A DNA stretch of 64,000 nucleotides from Prevotella aurantiaca JCM 15754. Lineage in GTDB: Bacteria; Bacteroidota; Bacteroidia; Bacteroidales; Bacteroidaceae. The stretch lies in contig NZ_BAKF01000008.1 in the NCBI RefSeq assembly GCF_000614025.1, positions 1 through 64,000 of the forward strand, read 5' to 3'. The notes beneath the pieces were generated by a model, which searched no databases, had not been told where the DNA came from, and worked only from the letters and a program-made list of their open reading frames with translations. Made by a program: the position numbers and the translations under genes. Below, one piece after another: positions 38,145 through 47,703 of the stretch (position 1 is its first letter; each line of letters begins with the position of its first letter).

Positions 38145-39223
38145 ATGAATATGCTGAATTTCACAATAGGGCCCGTAATGTCGGCCGACGCAGTAAGAGA
38201 AATAGGTGCAGAACAAGTGCCATATTTCCGCACTTCTGAGTTCTCTGAGATAATGAAAGAGAACGAACAACTTATGAAAGAGTTTGCAAAAGCCGATAAC
38301 GACGCCCGCGTAGTATTCATAACTGGCTCTGGAACTGCTCTATGGAAGCTTCTGTTATGAACCTTCTCACTGTCAAAGATAAAGTATTGGTTGTGAATGG
38401 TGGTAGTTTCGGACAACGATTTGTAGATTTATGCGAACTGTACGCAATTCCTCATACTGTTATCAAAATGGAAGTAGGACAGCAAATTACTGCTGAAATG
38501 CTTGAACAATACGACGGACAAAATTATACTGCGTTTCTTGTAAATGTAGGTGAAACATCTACGGGTGTACGTTATGATATAGACTTAATTAGTAATTTCT
38601 GCCGTCGGAACAACATTTTTTTACTTGTCGATGCTATCAGCTCTTTCCTTGCCGATGAGTTTGATATGAAACAATTAGGTGCCGATGTTATGATAACAGG
38701 TTCACAAAAAGCTTTGGCTTGTCCGCCAGGAATCTCTATTATTGTTCTTTCGCCAAGAGCAATTGAACGAATTGAGCGTAACGACATCCGTTGTATGTAT
38801 TTAAATCTTAAAGATGCGTTGCGAAATGGTGAACGTGGACAAACTCCTTTCACTCCTGCTGTGGGTATTTTATTACAAATTCATTGCCGCTTAAAAGAGA
38901 TAGAGCGCAATGGAGGTGTAGCAGCGGAAATAGAACGAACTCGCAATTTGGCGATGGATTTCCGTCAAAAAATAGCTCATCTTCCTTTGGAACTTATCAC
39001 ACAATCGCCTTCAAATGCAGTAACTTCATTGCACCCGTTAAACAATTCTGCATTCAGCATTTTTGAAACACTAAAAGACGAGTACGGAATTTGGATTTGT
39101 CCGAATGGTGGAGATATGCGTGATACTGTATTCCGTGTAGGTCATATTGGTGCATTAACACCTGCTGATAACTCTACACTTGTAGCAGCCTTCGATGAAC
39201 TATATAAAATTGGTAAACTTTAA
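38145..39223 (+). pseudogene. Class V PLP aminotransferase, one-base frameshift
   Basis: The reading frame from ATG 38145 ([20 protein letters not shown]) breaks near 38338-38341. One added base (GCTCTATGG read as GCTTCTATGG) gives [15 protein letters not shown] and a 359-residue class V aminotransferase. The PLP-binding block is [16 protein letters not shown] (Lys as Schiff-base residue) after [14 protein letters not shown]. The pattern is near 2-aminoethylphosphonate- or alanine-glyoxylate-type transaminases. It is 6 bases upstream of the cytidylyltransferase fusion, which suggests it makes the amino-alcohol or ketone precursor that is then CDP-activated. Confidence 0.8.
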
Positions 39224-39229
39224 ACAACT

Positions 39230-40573
39230 ATGAAAAAGGTTATTACCTACGGAACTTACGATTTATTGCACAAAGGACATGTGCGTTTATTGGAACGTGC
39301 AAAAGCTTTAGGCGATTACTTGATAGTGGGCGTAACAGCCGATACATTCGACCGTGAACGTGGAAAGATTAACGTTCAACAATCGCTTGTAGAACGAATA
39401 GAAAATGTTAGAGCTACAGGTTTGGCTAATGAAATTGTGATTGAGGAATACGAAGGTCAGAAAATAGACGACATAAAACGTATGAACGTCGATATTTTCA
39501 CTGTGGGTTCTGACTGGCGGGGTAAGTTTGATTATCTTTCTGAATACTGTGAAGTGGTTTATCTTGAAAGAACAAAAGGCATTTCCAGCACCGAACTGCG
39601 TTCAGACTTACGAGAAATACGCATCGGACTGGTTGGAGAATCACCTATCATCAATAAATTCGCACACGAAAGTAAATTCGTTAATGGCATAAATATTAGC
39701 GGTGTCTACACTGAGAATGATCGAAAGTTGGGAAATCTGCGCGAAGTTGTGCCATTGTTCACCAATACTTACACCGAATTACTGAAAGTTTCAGATGCTG
39801 TTTATATCATCTCGCACCCTGAAAAACACTATACACACATTAAAGAAGCTTTACTATTGGGGAAACATGTGCTATGTGAATCGCCCATTTCTCTGAAAAA
39901 CGAAGAGTGGGAAGAATTAAACGGCATTGCAGATGAACAAGGACTCATCTTGATGGACTCTATAAAAACGGCTTATTCTATGGCATACGACCGTTTATGT
40001 CTACTTGCAAAAAGCGGAAAAATAGGTAAGATTTATTCTGTTGATGCCACCTGTACAAGTCTTTCTCACTATAATACAAAAGATAAAGAGGAACTACCGT
40101 ACACATGGAATAGTTTCTGCGCATGGGCACCAACTGCACTTTTACCTATCTTCCAACTATTAGGAACAGACTATACGCATAAAACCATTTGCACACACCT
40201 TATTAATGATGTGCCAAACTTCGATACTTTCACAAAAATATCGTTTATTTATCCCCACGCTGTAGCTTCTTTAAAAGTAGGACAAGGTATAAAATCGGAA
40301 GGCGAACTCGTTATTTCTGGTACAGAAGGCTATATCTACGTACCTGCTCCGTGGTGGAAAACTGACTATTTCGAGGTACGTCGAGAAAATCCAAGCGACA
40401 ATAAACGGTACTTCTATCAACTTGATGGCGAAGGCATTCGTTACGAATTGCTCACCTTCATTAAGTCTATTCAAAATCTGCGCAACCTTTCTTATGTCAG
40501 CAAAGATGTTTCGGAAGCCATTGTTCATATCACTGCCGATTTCTATCAGCGCAAGGATACAGTGCTGATATAA
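39230..40573 (+). CDS. Cytidylyltransferase-oxidoreductase fusion
   Basis: A 447-residue two-domain protein. Residues 1-127 are a TagD/GCT-like cytidylyltransferase: GTYDLLHKGH has the HxGH motif (His14-His17), VGSDWRG follows, and ISSTELR is at 118-124. Residues 130-447 are a Gfo/Idh/MocA-type oxidoreductase (Rossmann IRIGLVGES; HVLCESPISLKNEEW). It should activate a phosphorylated polyol as a CDP derivative and oxidise or reduce a related intermediate. It is co-transcribed with the PLP aminotransferase and divergent from a CDP-glycerol transferase, so the three may form one pathway to a modified CDP-glycerol-like donor. Confidence 0.85.
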   Translation: MKKVITYGTYDLLHKGHVRLLERAKALGDYLIVGVTADTFDRERGKINVQQSLVERIENVRATGLANEIVIEEYEGQKIDDIKRMNVDIFTVGSDWRGKFDYLSEYCEVVYLERTKGISSTELRSDLREIRIGLVGESPIINKFAHESKFVNGINISGVYTENDRKLGNLREVVPLFTNTYTELLKVSDAVYIISHPEKHYTHIKEALLLGKHVLCESPISLKNEEWEELNGIADEQGLILMDSIKTAYSMAYDRLCLLAKSGKIGKIYSVDATCTSLSHYNTKDKEELPYTWNSFCAWAPTALLPIFQLLGTDYTHKTICTHLINDVPNFDTFTKISFIYPHAVASLKVGQGIKSEGELVISGTEGYIYVPAPWWKTDYFEVRRENPSDNKRYFYQLDGEGIRYELLTFIKSIQNLRNLSYVSKDVSEAIVHITADFYQRKDTVLI

Positions 40574-40625
40574 TTGCCCATTGGAGTTCCATATATAGAA
40601 GCAGCAACTTGCTTACTATTTCAGC

Positions 40626-40660
40626 TATAGTAGCATTTCTCATAGAAAAATGCTACTATA
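40626..40660. terminator. Bidirectional terminator
   Basis: TATAGTAGCATTT (40626-40638) pairs perfectly with AAATGCTACTATA (40648-40660), between the convergent fusion gene and ribD. Confidence 0.7.
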
Positions 40661-40678
40661 ACTATCAAAAAGACTTAT

Positions 40679-41680
40679 TTACAAGCGTTTATAAGTAACT
40701 ATAGTATTTCCGTAAATCTCTTTTTTTACAACCTCAACATTATGGGGAAGTTGCGGAGCTGCAACACCATTATCTATTTTAAAGGGTGCTGTTTCTACAC
40801 GAATTTCATCCCATAATCCTGCATTTATAAATGTTTGCAATGTATGTGCGCCTCCTTCTACAATAAGAGAACATATTTTCTGTTCTTTTTCGTTTTGTCG
40901 CTTTATAGTTTCTATAAGGTGTTGTAAGCTTTTTACACACAAAGTTCCGTCTACCAAACTATCGGTTTTATATGTTGAAGACATAATTATTTTCTGTGGA
41001 TTTCTACCGCTCCATTCTCTCACTGTAAGACGTGGATGCTCCATTTCTTCTGTATTACGCCCAACAAGAATTGCATCGTTCTCTGCACGAAGTTTATGCA
41101 CAAGCATTTTAGTAAAAGCATTAGAAATCTGAAGTACTGGCTTTCCACTGCCAACAGATTGCGAATAGCCTATGAAACCATTGGCCGTCTGCGCCCATTT
41201 TAGCAAAATATAAGGACGATTTTCCATATTTCGCACAATAAATTCGCGATTTAACATTAAACATTCCTGTTCTAACACACCTACTGTAACGTCTATTCCC
41301 GATTCGCGAATACGTTCAATACCACGACCTTGCACGGCTGAAAATGGATCTACACAACCACAAACTACTCTACGAACTCCTTTCCGTACAATTAAATCGG
41401 CACAAGGCGGAGTTTTACCATGGTGCGAACATGGTTCAAGACTTACATAAATGGTAGCTTTTGAAAGTAGATATTCGTCTTCACTACGCACCGATTGAAA
41501 GGCATTTACTTCAGCATGACCTTCTCCACAGCGCACATGATAACCTTCACCAATAATTTTTCCCTCATGGCTTACAATAACTGCTCCCACCATGGGATTA
41601 GGTTTTGCTAACAGTTGACCATTCTTTGCCAACTGCAAACAACGTCGCATATATATTTCGTCTATATCTTTTTGCTCCAT
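40679..41680 (-). CDS. ribD: Bifunctional riboflavin biosynthesis deaminase/reductase
   Basis: A 333-residue enzyme carrying out the second and third steps of riboflavin synthesis. The zinc deaminase domain has HAEVNAF (His55, Glu57) and PCSHHGKTPPCADL (Cys84, Cys93). The reductase domain (about 150-333) shows RPYILLKWAQTANG and LIVEGGAHTLQTFINAG. It is divergent from prmC, with only 26 bases between the start codons, so its promoter must lie inside prmC. Confidence 0.95.
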   Translation of the reverse strand: MEQKDIDEIYMRRCLQLAKNGQLLAKPNPMVGAVIVSHEGKIIGEGYHVRCGEGHAEVNAFQSVRSEDEYLLSKATIYVSLEPCSHHGKTPPCADLIVRKGVRRVVCGCVDPFSAVQGRGIERIRESGIDVTVGVLEQECLMLNREFIVRNMENRPYILLKWAQTANGFIGYSQSVGSGKPVLQISNAFTKMLVHKLRAENDAILVGRNTEEMEHPRLTVREWSGRNPQKIIMSSTYKTDSLVDGTLCVKSLQHLIETIKRQNEKEQKICSLIVEGGAHTLQTFINAGLWDEIRVETAPFKIDNGVAAPQLPHNVEVVKKEIYGNTIVTYKRL

Positions 41681-41702
41681 TTACATTTATTTTTTATCTT
41701 TG
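41671..41702 (+). promoter_or_regulatory. Promoter of prmC, giving a near-leaderless mRNA
   Basis: TTTG (41671-41674), 20 bases, TATCTTTG (41695-41702) is a near-perfect match to the Bacteroidetes consensus. The ATG of prmC lies only 4 bases beyond, at 41707, so transcription should begin at or within a few bases of the start codon. Confidence 0.6.
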
Positions 41703-41706
41703 CAAT

Positions 41707-42570
41707 ATGTTTACAAGCTACCAAAATTTATACCAACGGCTTACGAATGTATATCCGATAAGCGAAGCGAAAGCCATTGTTCGTATGGTTTTAGAAGAAT
41801 ATTTTGGTCTAACGCTTGCCGATATTTACACCGACAAAGTTACGCAATTATCAGCAGACGATGTTAGCGAACTCGAAAAAATAATGATTCGGTTAGAAAA
41901 GGGCGAACCAGTACAGTATGTTCTTGGCTTTGCTGCATTTTGTGGACGGCAATTTAGAGTAGCACCAGGAGTACTTATTCCTCGTCCTGAAACTGAATTA
42001 TTATGTGATTGGGTAATTAATGCTCATAGTTGTCCTTTCTGTGGTTTACAACCTCCTGCTCCTTTGCGTATTTTAGACGTAGGAACGGGTAGCGGATGTA
42101 TTGCTATTACACTTTCATTAAATATGCCAAACTCCGTTGTTACAGCTTATGATATTTCTGCGGATGCACTTTTGATAGCGCGCGATAACGCCATCAGATT
42201 GGGAGCAACAATAAATTTCCAACTAAAAGATGCTTTACAGCTTACAAAAACCGATGAAACCTTCGACGTAATTCTTAGCAATCCGCCATATATCTGCGAC
42301 AACGAGCGCACAGATATGATGCAAAATGTGCTCAATTTCGAACCTACAACTGCGCTTTTCGTACCTGACAACGATCCATTACTCTTCTATCGTGCTATAG
42401 CAGAATATGGAAGTTCTGCTCTTTCACATGGTGGAGAACTCTATTTTGAAATCAATTCTTGCTTTGCTGACAAGGTTTCAGACATGCTAAACGCTTTGGA
42501 TTATGCGAAAATAGAGATACGCGAAGACCAATTCGGTAAACAACGATTTGTAAAAGCCATACATCCATGA
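41707..42570 (+). CDS. prmC: Peptide chain release factor N5-glutamine methyltransferase
   Basis: A 287-residue SAM-dependent enzyme that methylates the GGQ glutamine of release factors. The N-terminal helical domain (1-75) is followed by IPRPETELL, SAM motif I ILDVGTGSGCIAI and catalytic NPPY (192-195). I chose ATG 41707 because it begins the conserved helical domain; the long upstream in-frame extension runs into ribD. A CPFCGLQPPA insertion after the ELLCDWVI segment adds a Cys pair, which is unusual. recX overlaps its end by 4 bases. Confidence 0.94.
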   Translation: MFTSYQNLYQRLTNVYPISEAKAIVRMVLEEYFGLTLADIYTDKVTQLSADDVSELEKIMIRLEKGEPVQYVLGFAAFCGRQFRVAPGVLIPRPETELLCDWVINAHSCPFCGLQPPAPLRILDVGTGSGCIAITLSLNMPNSVVTAYDISADALLIARDNAIRLGATINFQLKDALQLTKTDETFDVILSNPPYICDNERTDMMQNVLNFEPTTALFVPDNDPLLFYRAIAEYGSSALSHGGELYFEINSCFADKVSDMLNALDYAKIEIREDQFGKQRFVKAIHP

Positions 42571-43070
42571 TACAAAAGAAACAAATAAGCGAAGCAGAAG
42601 CATTACGCAAACTTGGAGATCTATGTGCGCGTGGCGAGCATTGTTCGGGCGAAATGGCAGAAAAATTGCGCAAATGGGGCATTGCAACTGATGCACAAGA
42701 ACGTATTATTGATAAGCTCATAGATTATAAATATATTGATGACGAACGATTTACTCGCTCGTTTGTACGCGACAAAATCGTTTTTAACAAGTGGGGACGT
42801 CGAAAAATAGAGCAAGCATTGTGGCAAAAGCGAATTCCACAATACATTTCACAACCCATTCTCGATGAAATTGAACCAGAAGAATACTTAAATGTGCTAC
42901 ACCAACTATTGAAAAGTAAGTATTCCACCATCAAGGCAGAAACTGATTACGAGCGTTCCATGAAGTTAATAAAATATGCAGTGGGACGTGGATTCACGCT
43001 TGATATCATTCGACAGTGCATAGACGATGTCTCAATAATAGAAGATTTAAACGAAAATGACGCAGATTAG
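42567..43070 (+). CDS. recX: Regulatory protein RecX
   Basis: A 167-residue helical-repeat protein that modulates RecA filaments. Typical blocks are LCARGEHCSGEMAEKLRKWG and YIDDERFTRSFVRDKI, the latter with the conserved D-x-RF pattern. It overlaps prmC by 4 bases (ATGA) and the comF-like gene by 14 bases, so the three are a tight operon. recA is not in the window. Confidence 0.9.
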   Translation: MIQKKQISEAEALRKLGDLCARGEHCSGEMAEKLRKWGIATDAQERIIDKLIDYKYIDDERFTRSFVRDKIVFNKWGRRKIEQALWQKRIPQYISQPILDEIEPEEYLNVLHQLLKSKYSTIKAETDYERSMKLIKYAVGRGFTLDIIRQCIDDVSIIEDLNENDAD

Positions 43071-43761
43071 CTTCTTTTCCAGAGTGCTTGATCTCATTGT
43101 ACCACGTGCTTGTCCATCTTGTGAAAGGCGACTTGCTATTACAGAAGGTCCACTTTGCGCTGCATGCAATATGAGTTTGCCTCGTACTATGCACCATCTT
43201 CAACCCTTTGAAAATGAAATGGCACGTCTATTCTGGGGAAGAATACCCGTAGAAAAGTGTGCGGCATTCTTCCTCTACAAACCTAATTCGACTTCAAGTT
43301 ATCTTATTTACAAACTTAAATATTTCGATCATCCCGAAATAGGAGAACAGCTTGGACAACTTGTTGCAACCGAATATGAATCCGAAAACTTCTTCGATGA
43401 AATTACTGCCTTATTGCCCGTGCCTCTTACATACCGTCGTACCATTCAGCGTGGTTATAACCAAAGTATAGAAATAGCACGTGGAATAAGTTCTGTTACT
43501 GGGTTACCTATAATTACAAAAGCTATTCGTCGAAAAACGTTTATAGAAAGTCAGACTCACAAAGACCTATGGGAACGCAATAAAAACGTGGAAAACACTT
43601 TTGAACTCAACGATGCTGCCAAACTGAACAATCAGCATGTTCTCTTAATTGACGATGTAATTACTTCAGGAGCAACGATAACAGCAATTGGCAAAGAACT
43701 TATTAAGGTTCCAAACATAAAGATTAGCGTCCTATCCCTATGCTTTGCAAGCGACAAATAG
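43057..43761 (+). CDS. ComF-family phosphoribosyltransferase
   Basis: A 234-residue protein with an N-terminal zinc-binding site (CPSC at Cys19/Cys22 and CAAC at Cys34/Cys37) and a C-terminal phosphoribosyltransferase fold with the PRPP loop LLIDDVITSGAT. RGYNQSIEIARGIS is a conserved ComF block. In naturally competent bacteria ComF assists DNA uptake; its substrate is unknown. It overlaps recX, giving a small operon possibly linked to DNA processing. Confidence 0.9.
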   Translation: MTQISFFSRVLDLIVPRACPSCERRLAITEGPLCAACNMSLPRTMHHLQPFENEMARLFWGRIPVEKCAAFFLYKPNSTSSYLIYKLKYFDHPEIGEQLGQLVATEYESENFFDEITALLPVPLTYRRTIQRGYNQSIEIARGISSVTGLPIITKAIRRKTFIESQTHKDLWERNKNVENTFELNDAAKLNNQHVLLIDDVITSGATITAIGKELIKVPNIKISVLSLCFASDK

Positions 43762-43807
43762 TTTTACGGTTTCAGGTTCTAATAAATTCTAAAACTTTTG
43801 CTTTTAT

Positions 43808-43838
43808 TTTGTTATACGGATATGTTGCCGTAACTTTG
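43808..43838 (+). promoter_or_regulatory. Promoter of metK
   Basis: TTTG (43808-43811), 19 bases, TAACTTTG (43831-43838). The leader of about 45 bases holds an (ATA) repeat and is too short for a SAM riboswitch. Confidence 0.65.
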
Positions 43839-43883
43839 CATTCTTATAATAATAATAATAGGTAAACGTAAAAAGATATACAA

Positions 43884-45176
43884 ATGGCATATTTATTTTC
43901 TTCAGAATCAGTTTCAGAGGGTCATCCTGACAAGGTTGCTGACCAAATTAGCGATGCTCTTCTTGACCAATTCCTTGCTTACGATGAAACTTCTCGTTGT
44001 GCAATAGAAACTTTCAACACTACTGGTCAAGTAGTTATCATGGGAGAAGTACGCTCAAAAGAATACATTGATATTCCTACCATCACTCGCAAGACTATCA
44101 ATAAAATTGGCTATACAAAGGCAGAATATCAGTTTGACGGCAATAGTTGTGGTATTCTTTCAGCCATTCATGAACAAAGTTCAGATATCAATCGTGGAGT
44201 AGACCGCACCGATGAGGATAATCAAGGTGCAGGAGATCAAGGCATGATGTTTGGTTATGCCTGCAACGAAACGGCAAATTATATGCCTGTAACGCTGGAT
44301 TTAGCTCACTTGTTAATGACTACTTTAGCGGATATACGCAAGGAAGGAAAAGAAATGACCTATCTTCGCCCCGACTCAAAAAGTCAAGTTACTGTTGAAT
44401 ACAGCGACGATAATATTCCACAACGTATTGATACCATTGTTGTCTCTACTCAGCACGACGACTTTATAAAACCTACTGACGACTCTGTTGAGGCACAATT
44501 AAAGGCTGATGAGGAGATGTTGTCAAAGATTAGAGAGGACGTTCTGAAGATATTGATGCCACGTGTAAAATCTCAAATAAATTCAGAGAAGGTATTGGCA
44601 TTGTTCAACGACAATATAAAATACCTTGTAAATCCTACTGGTAAATTTGTTATCGGTGGTCCTCACGGTGATACTGGTCTTACTGGTCGAAAGATTATTG
44701 TAGATACTTATGGTGGGAAAGGTGCACACGGAGGCGGTGCCTTCTCTGGAAAAGACTCATCAAAGGTAGACCGTTCTGCAGCATACGCAGCTCGCTACAT
44801 TGCAAAGAACATGGTGGCAGCTGGCATTAGTGATGAAATACTGGTTCAATTGGCTTATGCTATTGGCGTTGCGCAACCTGTTAGTGTTTATGTGAACACC
44901 TATGGACGTGCCAATGTAGCCCTAACAGATGGCGAAATAGCTGAAAAAGTTAAGCAAATGTTCGACCTTCGTCCTAAGGCGATAGAGCGAATGCTAAAGT
45001 TACGCCAGCCCATGTACGTCGAAACAGCTGCATATGGACACATGGGACGTAAGAACGAGATTGTTAAGAAAACGTTCACTAGTCTCTATCACGAAAGAAA
45101 AGAAATCGAAGTGGAACTATTTACATGGGAGAAGCTTGATAAAGTAGAAGAGATTAAAAAAGCATTCGGACTATAA
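43884..45176 (+). CDS. metK: S-adenosylmethionine synthetase
   Basis: A 430-residue enzyme making SAM from methionine and [22 protein letters not shown] is the N-terminal signature, [12 protein letters not shown] the ATP-binding hexapeptide region, and [19 protein letters not shown] the P-loop-like block. The length, about 30-45 residues above that of E. coli MetK, fits the longer Bacteroidetes form. It has its own promoter and is followed 6 bases later by the DUF4271 gene. Confidence 0.97.
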   Translation: MAYLFSSESVSEGHPDKVADQISDALLDQFLAYDETSRCAIETFNTTGQVVIMGEVRSKEYIDIPTITRKTINKIGYTKAEYQFDGNSCGILSAIHEQSSDINRGVDRTDEDNQGAGDQGMMFGYACNETANYMPVTLDLAHLLMTTLADIRKEGKEMTYLRPDSKSQVTVEYSDDNIPQRIDTIVVSTQHDDFIKPTDDSVEAQLKADEEMLSKIREDVLKILMPRVKSQINSEKVLALFNDNIKYLVNPTGKFVIGGPHGDTGLTGRKIIVDTYGGKGAHGGGAFSGKDSSKVDRSAAYAARYIAKNMVAAGISDEILVQLAYAIGVAQPVSVYVNTYGRANVALTDGEIAEKVKQMFDLRPKAIERMLKLRQPMYVETAAYGHMGRKNEIVKKTFTSLYHERKEIEVELFTWEKLDKVEEIKKAFGL

Positions 45177-45182
45177 GACTAT

Positions 45183-46127
45183 ATGCCAATAACCGATTCC
45201 ATCGCTACACCGCTAATTTTTAGGCGGACACAAACCTCACCTCAGCAGTCTGAAAAGGCAGCAAAAACGGAGCGTGAGGAAACTGGCGTTGGACAGACAG
45301 ATTCTATTAAGAGTCGAGGAAATAAGAGTTTGCTGAAATGGAAGGCTCCTAAACCTTTCAACCTGAAAGATATTAAGTTTGCAAAAGAAAGCTATTTCAA
45401 AAACAGTCCTTACTATCGTCCCGAACTGGGAATGACGCATAGCGGTGTACTTGGCGACCCTGTTCCTTACAGCGTTAGCAACGATAATGTTGTCGCAGGA
45501 ACTCTATTAGTTTGTTTTGCTTTAGCGATGATAGCCTCATCGATGTCAAGTAACTTTATTGTAAGACAGATTAAGAGCCTCTTCCATCGCCCTTATCGAA
45601 GTAATAATGTCGGAGAAACAAGCCACGAAATACGTTTCCAGACGTTCTTAGTAGTACAAACAGCATTGCTTCTAAGCATTACCTATTATCTATTTACACG
45701 ACCTGCAAAGAGTAGCAACTACATTATTGATTCTCCACTGCTTGCCGTAGGCATCTTCTTAGGCTATTTTTTGCTTAAAAAGATTCTTTATTCGATTGTT
45801 AATTGGGTGTATTTTGACCGCAATAGCAATCAGAAATGGTCGCAACTAACTTTATTTCTTGTATCAGCAGAAGGCGTTCTCATTTTCCCTGCAGTACTAT
45901 TGATGATTTATTTCGGTCTGTCAGTGCAATATACGCTCATCTATGTCGCCACTATTATCGGTTTAACCAAATTGCTTCTCTTTTACCAAGGATATGTTAT
46001 CTTTTTTAAAAGAACAGCTGCCAGTCTGCAAATAATTTTGTACTTTTGCACCCTAGAACTGATGCCGCTGATGGCATTAGTCGGAATTTTGGTATATACC
46101 AGTTACTATTTGACTATAATTTTTTAG
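45183..46127 (+). CDS. DUF4271 membrane protein
   Basis: A 314-residue protein with a charged N-terminal third (1-105) and about seven to eight hydrophobic segments afterwards. DUF4271 proteins are confined to Bacteroidetes and commonly sit just upstream of hemD, as here (6-base gap). The function is unknown; the neighbourhood hints at haem or envelope metabolism but gives no proof. Confidence 0.82.
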   Translation: MPITDSIATPLIFRRTQTSPQQSEKAAKTEREETGVGQTDSIKSRGNKSLLKWKAPKPFNLKDIKFAKESYFKNSPYYRPELGMTHSGVLGDPVPYSVSNDNVVAGTLLVCFALAMIASSMSSNFIVRQIKSLFHRPYRSNNVGETSHEIRFQTFLVVQTALLLSITYYLFTRPAKSSNYIIDSPLLAVGIFLGYFLLKKILYSIVNWVYFDRNSNQKWSQLTLFLVSAEGVLIFPAVLLMIYFGLSVQYTLIYVATIIGLTKLLLFYQGYVIFFKRTAASLQIILYFCTLELMPLMALVGILVYTSYYLTIIF

Positions 46128-46133
46128 GACACG

Positions 46134-46882
46134 ATGATTAAAAAGATATTAATATCACAGCCTAAGCCTGGGAGCGATAAGTCTCCTTATTATGAAATAG
46201 CCAAGGATTTGGGTGTAGAGATGGTGTTTCGCCCATTCTTTAAGGTAGAAGGCTTGTCTTCAAAAGAGTTTCGTCAGCAGAAAATTAACTTGCTTGATTA
46301 TACTGCTGTGGTATTCACATCACGCCACGCTATTGACAATTACTTCAAGTTGGCACAGGAAATGCGTATCACCATTCCTGAAACGATGAAGTATTTCTGT
46401 GTAATAGAAACAATTGCGCTCTACATTCAGAAGTATACACAATATAGAAAACGCAAGATCTTCTTTGGAACTTCTGGTAAAATAGATAGTTTGATTCCCA
46501 CAATGGTAAAGCACAAGGACGAGAAATTTCTTGTACCATTAAGCTCTGTGCACACCGATTCCATTGAATCGCTGCTTACAAGCAATAAGTTGAAACATAA
46601 AGAATGTGTGATGTATCGAACGGTAAGCAATGATCTTACAGAAGAGGAAAAGCAATCTTTCGATTACGACATGCTTGTTTTCTTCAGCCTACAGGTGTTC
46701 GTGCCTTAAAAGAGAACTTGCCAGACTTTGAGCAGGGCAATATTAAGATTGCGGCTTTTGGACCAGCAACAGCCAAAGAGGTTAAAGACCAAGGTCTTCG
46801 CCTTGATTTGGAAGCACCATCAGCAAAGTTTCCTTCTATGACAGGTGCATTACGTGCTTTCTTAGAAGAGCAAAAGAAGTAA
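46134..46882 (+). pseudogene. hemD: Uroporphyrinogen-III synthase, one-base frameshift
   Basis: The gene begins KKILISQPKPGSDKSPYYEI and is intact to YDMLVFFS. Then AGCCTACAGG breaks the frame at about 46702; a third C (AGCCCTACAGG) gives FFSPTGVRALKENLPDFEQG and a normal end at 46882, for 249 residues. HemD closes the tetrapyrrole ring to give uroporphyrinogen III. Since the rest is well conserved, a missing base in the assembly is the simplest explanation. It sits between the DUF4271 gene and rnpA, a usual Bacteroidales order. Confidence 0.85.
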
Positions 46883-46943
46883 AAATACATAGAAGATTTT
46901 CCTACCTCGGATAATCTTTTAAAACATAAAAAGCTAATAACCA

Positions 46944-47387
46944 ATGTCTATTACCCATAGATTTACATTGTGTAAAGAGGAGCGAATATGCAGCAAATTG
47001 CTCATTGATCAACTCTTCAATGGGGGAAATAGTCATTCTATGGTTGCTTTTCCTTTACGAGCAGTATATCTAATAAAGGAGCGTACCGACGCGCAATGCC
47101 CAACATCACCACAGGTTAAGATACTCATAAGCGTACCGAAGAAGCACTTTAAACGTGCTGTAAAGCGTAACAGAGTAAAACGGCAGGTGAGAGAAGCATA
47201 TCGAAAGAACAAGTATATGCTGCTTGACAAGTTGCAACCAATGCCTGAACAGGAGATGTTAGTGGCTTTTATATGGCTCGATAACATACTTCACACATCT
47301 GTTGATGTAGAAAACAAAGTGTGTAACCTACTTCAACGCATTGGAGAAAAGATTGAAACAGACAGAAAGGAGATTACTCTAGAATGA
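46944..47387 (+). CDS. rnpA: Ribonuclease P protein component
   Basis: A 147-residue basic protein that assists the RNase P RNA in maturing tRNA 5' ends. The signature [18 protein letters not shown] is intact. It overlaps yidD by 4 bases (ATGA), the classical rnpA-yidD arrangement. No rpmH gene or origin is nearby. Confidence 0.95.
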   Translation: MSITHRFTLCKEERICSKLLIDQLFNGGNSHSMVAFPLRAVYLIKERTDAQCPTSPQVKILISVPKKHFKRAVKRNRVKRQVREAYRKNKYMLLDKLQPMPEQEMLVAFIWLDNILHTSVDVENKVCNLLQRIGEKIETDRKEITLE

Positions 47388-47632
47388 TTCATAAGAAGGT
47401 TTTACACGCTGTTTCGCGCTTGTTATCGTGGCTACTGATACTTCCAATTCTGTTTTACCAACGGTTTATCACGCCTTTTACTCCTCCTTCTTGCAGATTT
47501 ACGCCTACTTGTTCGGAGTATGCAAGGCAAGCGCTCATAAAACATGGGCCTATTAAAGGACTAGGATTGGCTATTTGGCGCATACTAAGATGCAACCCAT
47601 GGGGCGGAAGCGGGTACGACCCAGTCCCCTAA
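47384..47632 (+). CDS. yidD: Membrane protein insertion efficiency factor YidD
   Basis: An 82-residue protein with the family core [28 protein letters not shown] and the [13 protein letters not shown] end. It assists YidC-dependent insertion of membrane proteins. An N-terminal amphipathic or hydrophobic helix (about 10-27) is seen. It overlaps rnpA and is probably co-transcribed with hemD and rnpA. Confidence 0.95.
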   Translation: MIHKKVLHAVSRLLSWLLILPILFYQRFITPFTPPSCRFTPTCSEYARQALIKHGPIKGLGLAIWRILRCNPWGGSGYDPVP

Positions 47633-47703
47633 ACAAATATAAGTTTACCCCATTTAAACAATATAAATAATACAGCCCATGCGGGCTTTAAACACAATAA
47701 TAG

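Noticed and set aside
43839..43883. SAM riboswitch before metK
   Set aside because: The leader predicted from the promoter is only about 45 bases and has no suitable stems.
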